This document shows positions 63,879-64,000 of a stretch of 64,000 bases of DNA, piece after piece. The notes beneath the pieces are model-generated. The model was given only the letters and a program-made list of their open reading frames with translations. It made no database searches and was not told the origin of the DNA. The position numbers and the translations under genes were made by a program. This DNA is from Deferribacteraceae bacterium UBA6799 (GTDB lineage Bacteria; Chrysiogenota; Deferribacteres; Deferribacterales; Geovibrionaceae), in assembly GCA_002452335.1 (NCBI GenBank), contig DKFJ01000006.1:1-64000 (forward strand), given 5' to 3'. Numbering within the stretch: position 1 is the stretch's first letter; every line of letters starts with the position of its first letter.

Positions 63879-64000
63879 GTGCGTATACTAAACGTAGTTA
63901 ACGTACGGTGGTATAACGCTACCGCCTGGTACGCCGTTTCGCTGTCGACAGCCCTGAAGTGCAAGGGGCACCATGTCGCTGTGTGCGGACTGCCGGGCTC
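63879..64000 (+). CDS. glycosyltransferase family 4-like, 5' end only
   Basis: The frame from GTG 63879 reads VRILNVVNVRWYNATAWYAV and continues with LSTALKCKGHHVAVCGLPG to the window edge. NVRWYNATAWYA...L...L...GHHV is a typical GT4 N-terminal pattern (WYxxAWY, GHxV). It begins 11 nt after ftsZ, with no strong RBS, so it is likely expressed by coupling. The enzyme's acceptor cannot be told from this fragment. Confidence 0.6.
   Translation, partial: MRILNVVNVRWYNATAWYAVSLSTALKCKGHHVAVCGLPG

Overview
The window reads as a contiguous bacterial chromosome segment from a motile, Gram-negative-type organism. The evidence is a meso-DAP-type MurE, lipoprotein and MltB-type envelope genes, and CheW/CheZ and FlhG-like motility genes. 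The mix of GH57 glycogen enzymes, ferritin, AmtB/GlnK and a 15-gene division/cell-wall (dcw) cluster fits Deferribacterota (Geovibrio/Denitrovibrio type) best. That placement is an inference from gene content, not a database match.

Layout. (1) 1-5.1 kb, minus strand: M24 peptidase, RpoS-like sigma factor, a possible 60-aa protein, pcm, argB and an MltB-like transglycosylase. (2) 5.2-18.4 kb, plus strand: rpe and a receiver-only response regulator, then a glycogen/maltodextrin block (nucleotidyltransferase fused to a degenerate phosphohexomutase, two GH57 enzymes, galT, glycogen synthase, DUF4912 protein, GH57 branching enzyme) and ferritin. (3) 18.4-27.6 kb: a CheW-CheZ fusion, an FlhG/MinD-like ATPase, a DUF2062 membrane protein, a two-HTH regulator with a dead S24 domain, glnK-amtB behind a sigma-54-type promoter, and a PAS histidine kinase. 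(4) 27.6-39.3 kb, minus strand: a compact operon of 14 intact phage-derived genes. It has capsid protease, decoration protein, major capsid protein and connector-like genes, then structural/adhesin-like genes and a small membrane protein. It has no portal, terminase, tape measure, sheath, integrase or replication gene, and ordinary chromosomal genes flank it on both sides. (5) 39.4-46.8 kb: a TPR lipoprotein, an S8 (subtilase) protease with an XRE repressor and a divergent small HTH gene, ftsY, and a spore-photoproduct-lyase-like radical SAM gene coupled to an unknown gene. (6) 47.1-63.9 kb, plus strand: mraZ, a small unknown gene, rsmH, ftsL, ftsI, murE, murF, mraY, murD, ftsW, murG, murC, ddl, ftsQ, ftsA and ftsZ, then the start of a GT4-type glycosyltransferase. 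murB is absent from its usual place.

Two things are not explained by ordinary annotation. The first is the packaging-less capsid operon, which may be controlled by the XRE repressor about 4 kb away. The second is a family of five intergenic elements of about 110-150 nt (called B here). They share an architecture of hairpins, each with GGA in the loop, while the stems differ completely in sequence but keep pairing. This looks like a conserved RNA fold with CsrA-type binding sites. A second palindromic repeat family (A) abuts or interrupts the B elements. One B copy lies inside a 57-bp exact duplication of the rsmH 3' end.
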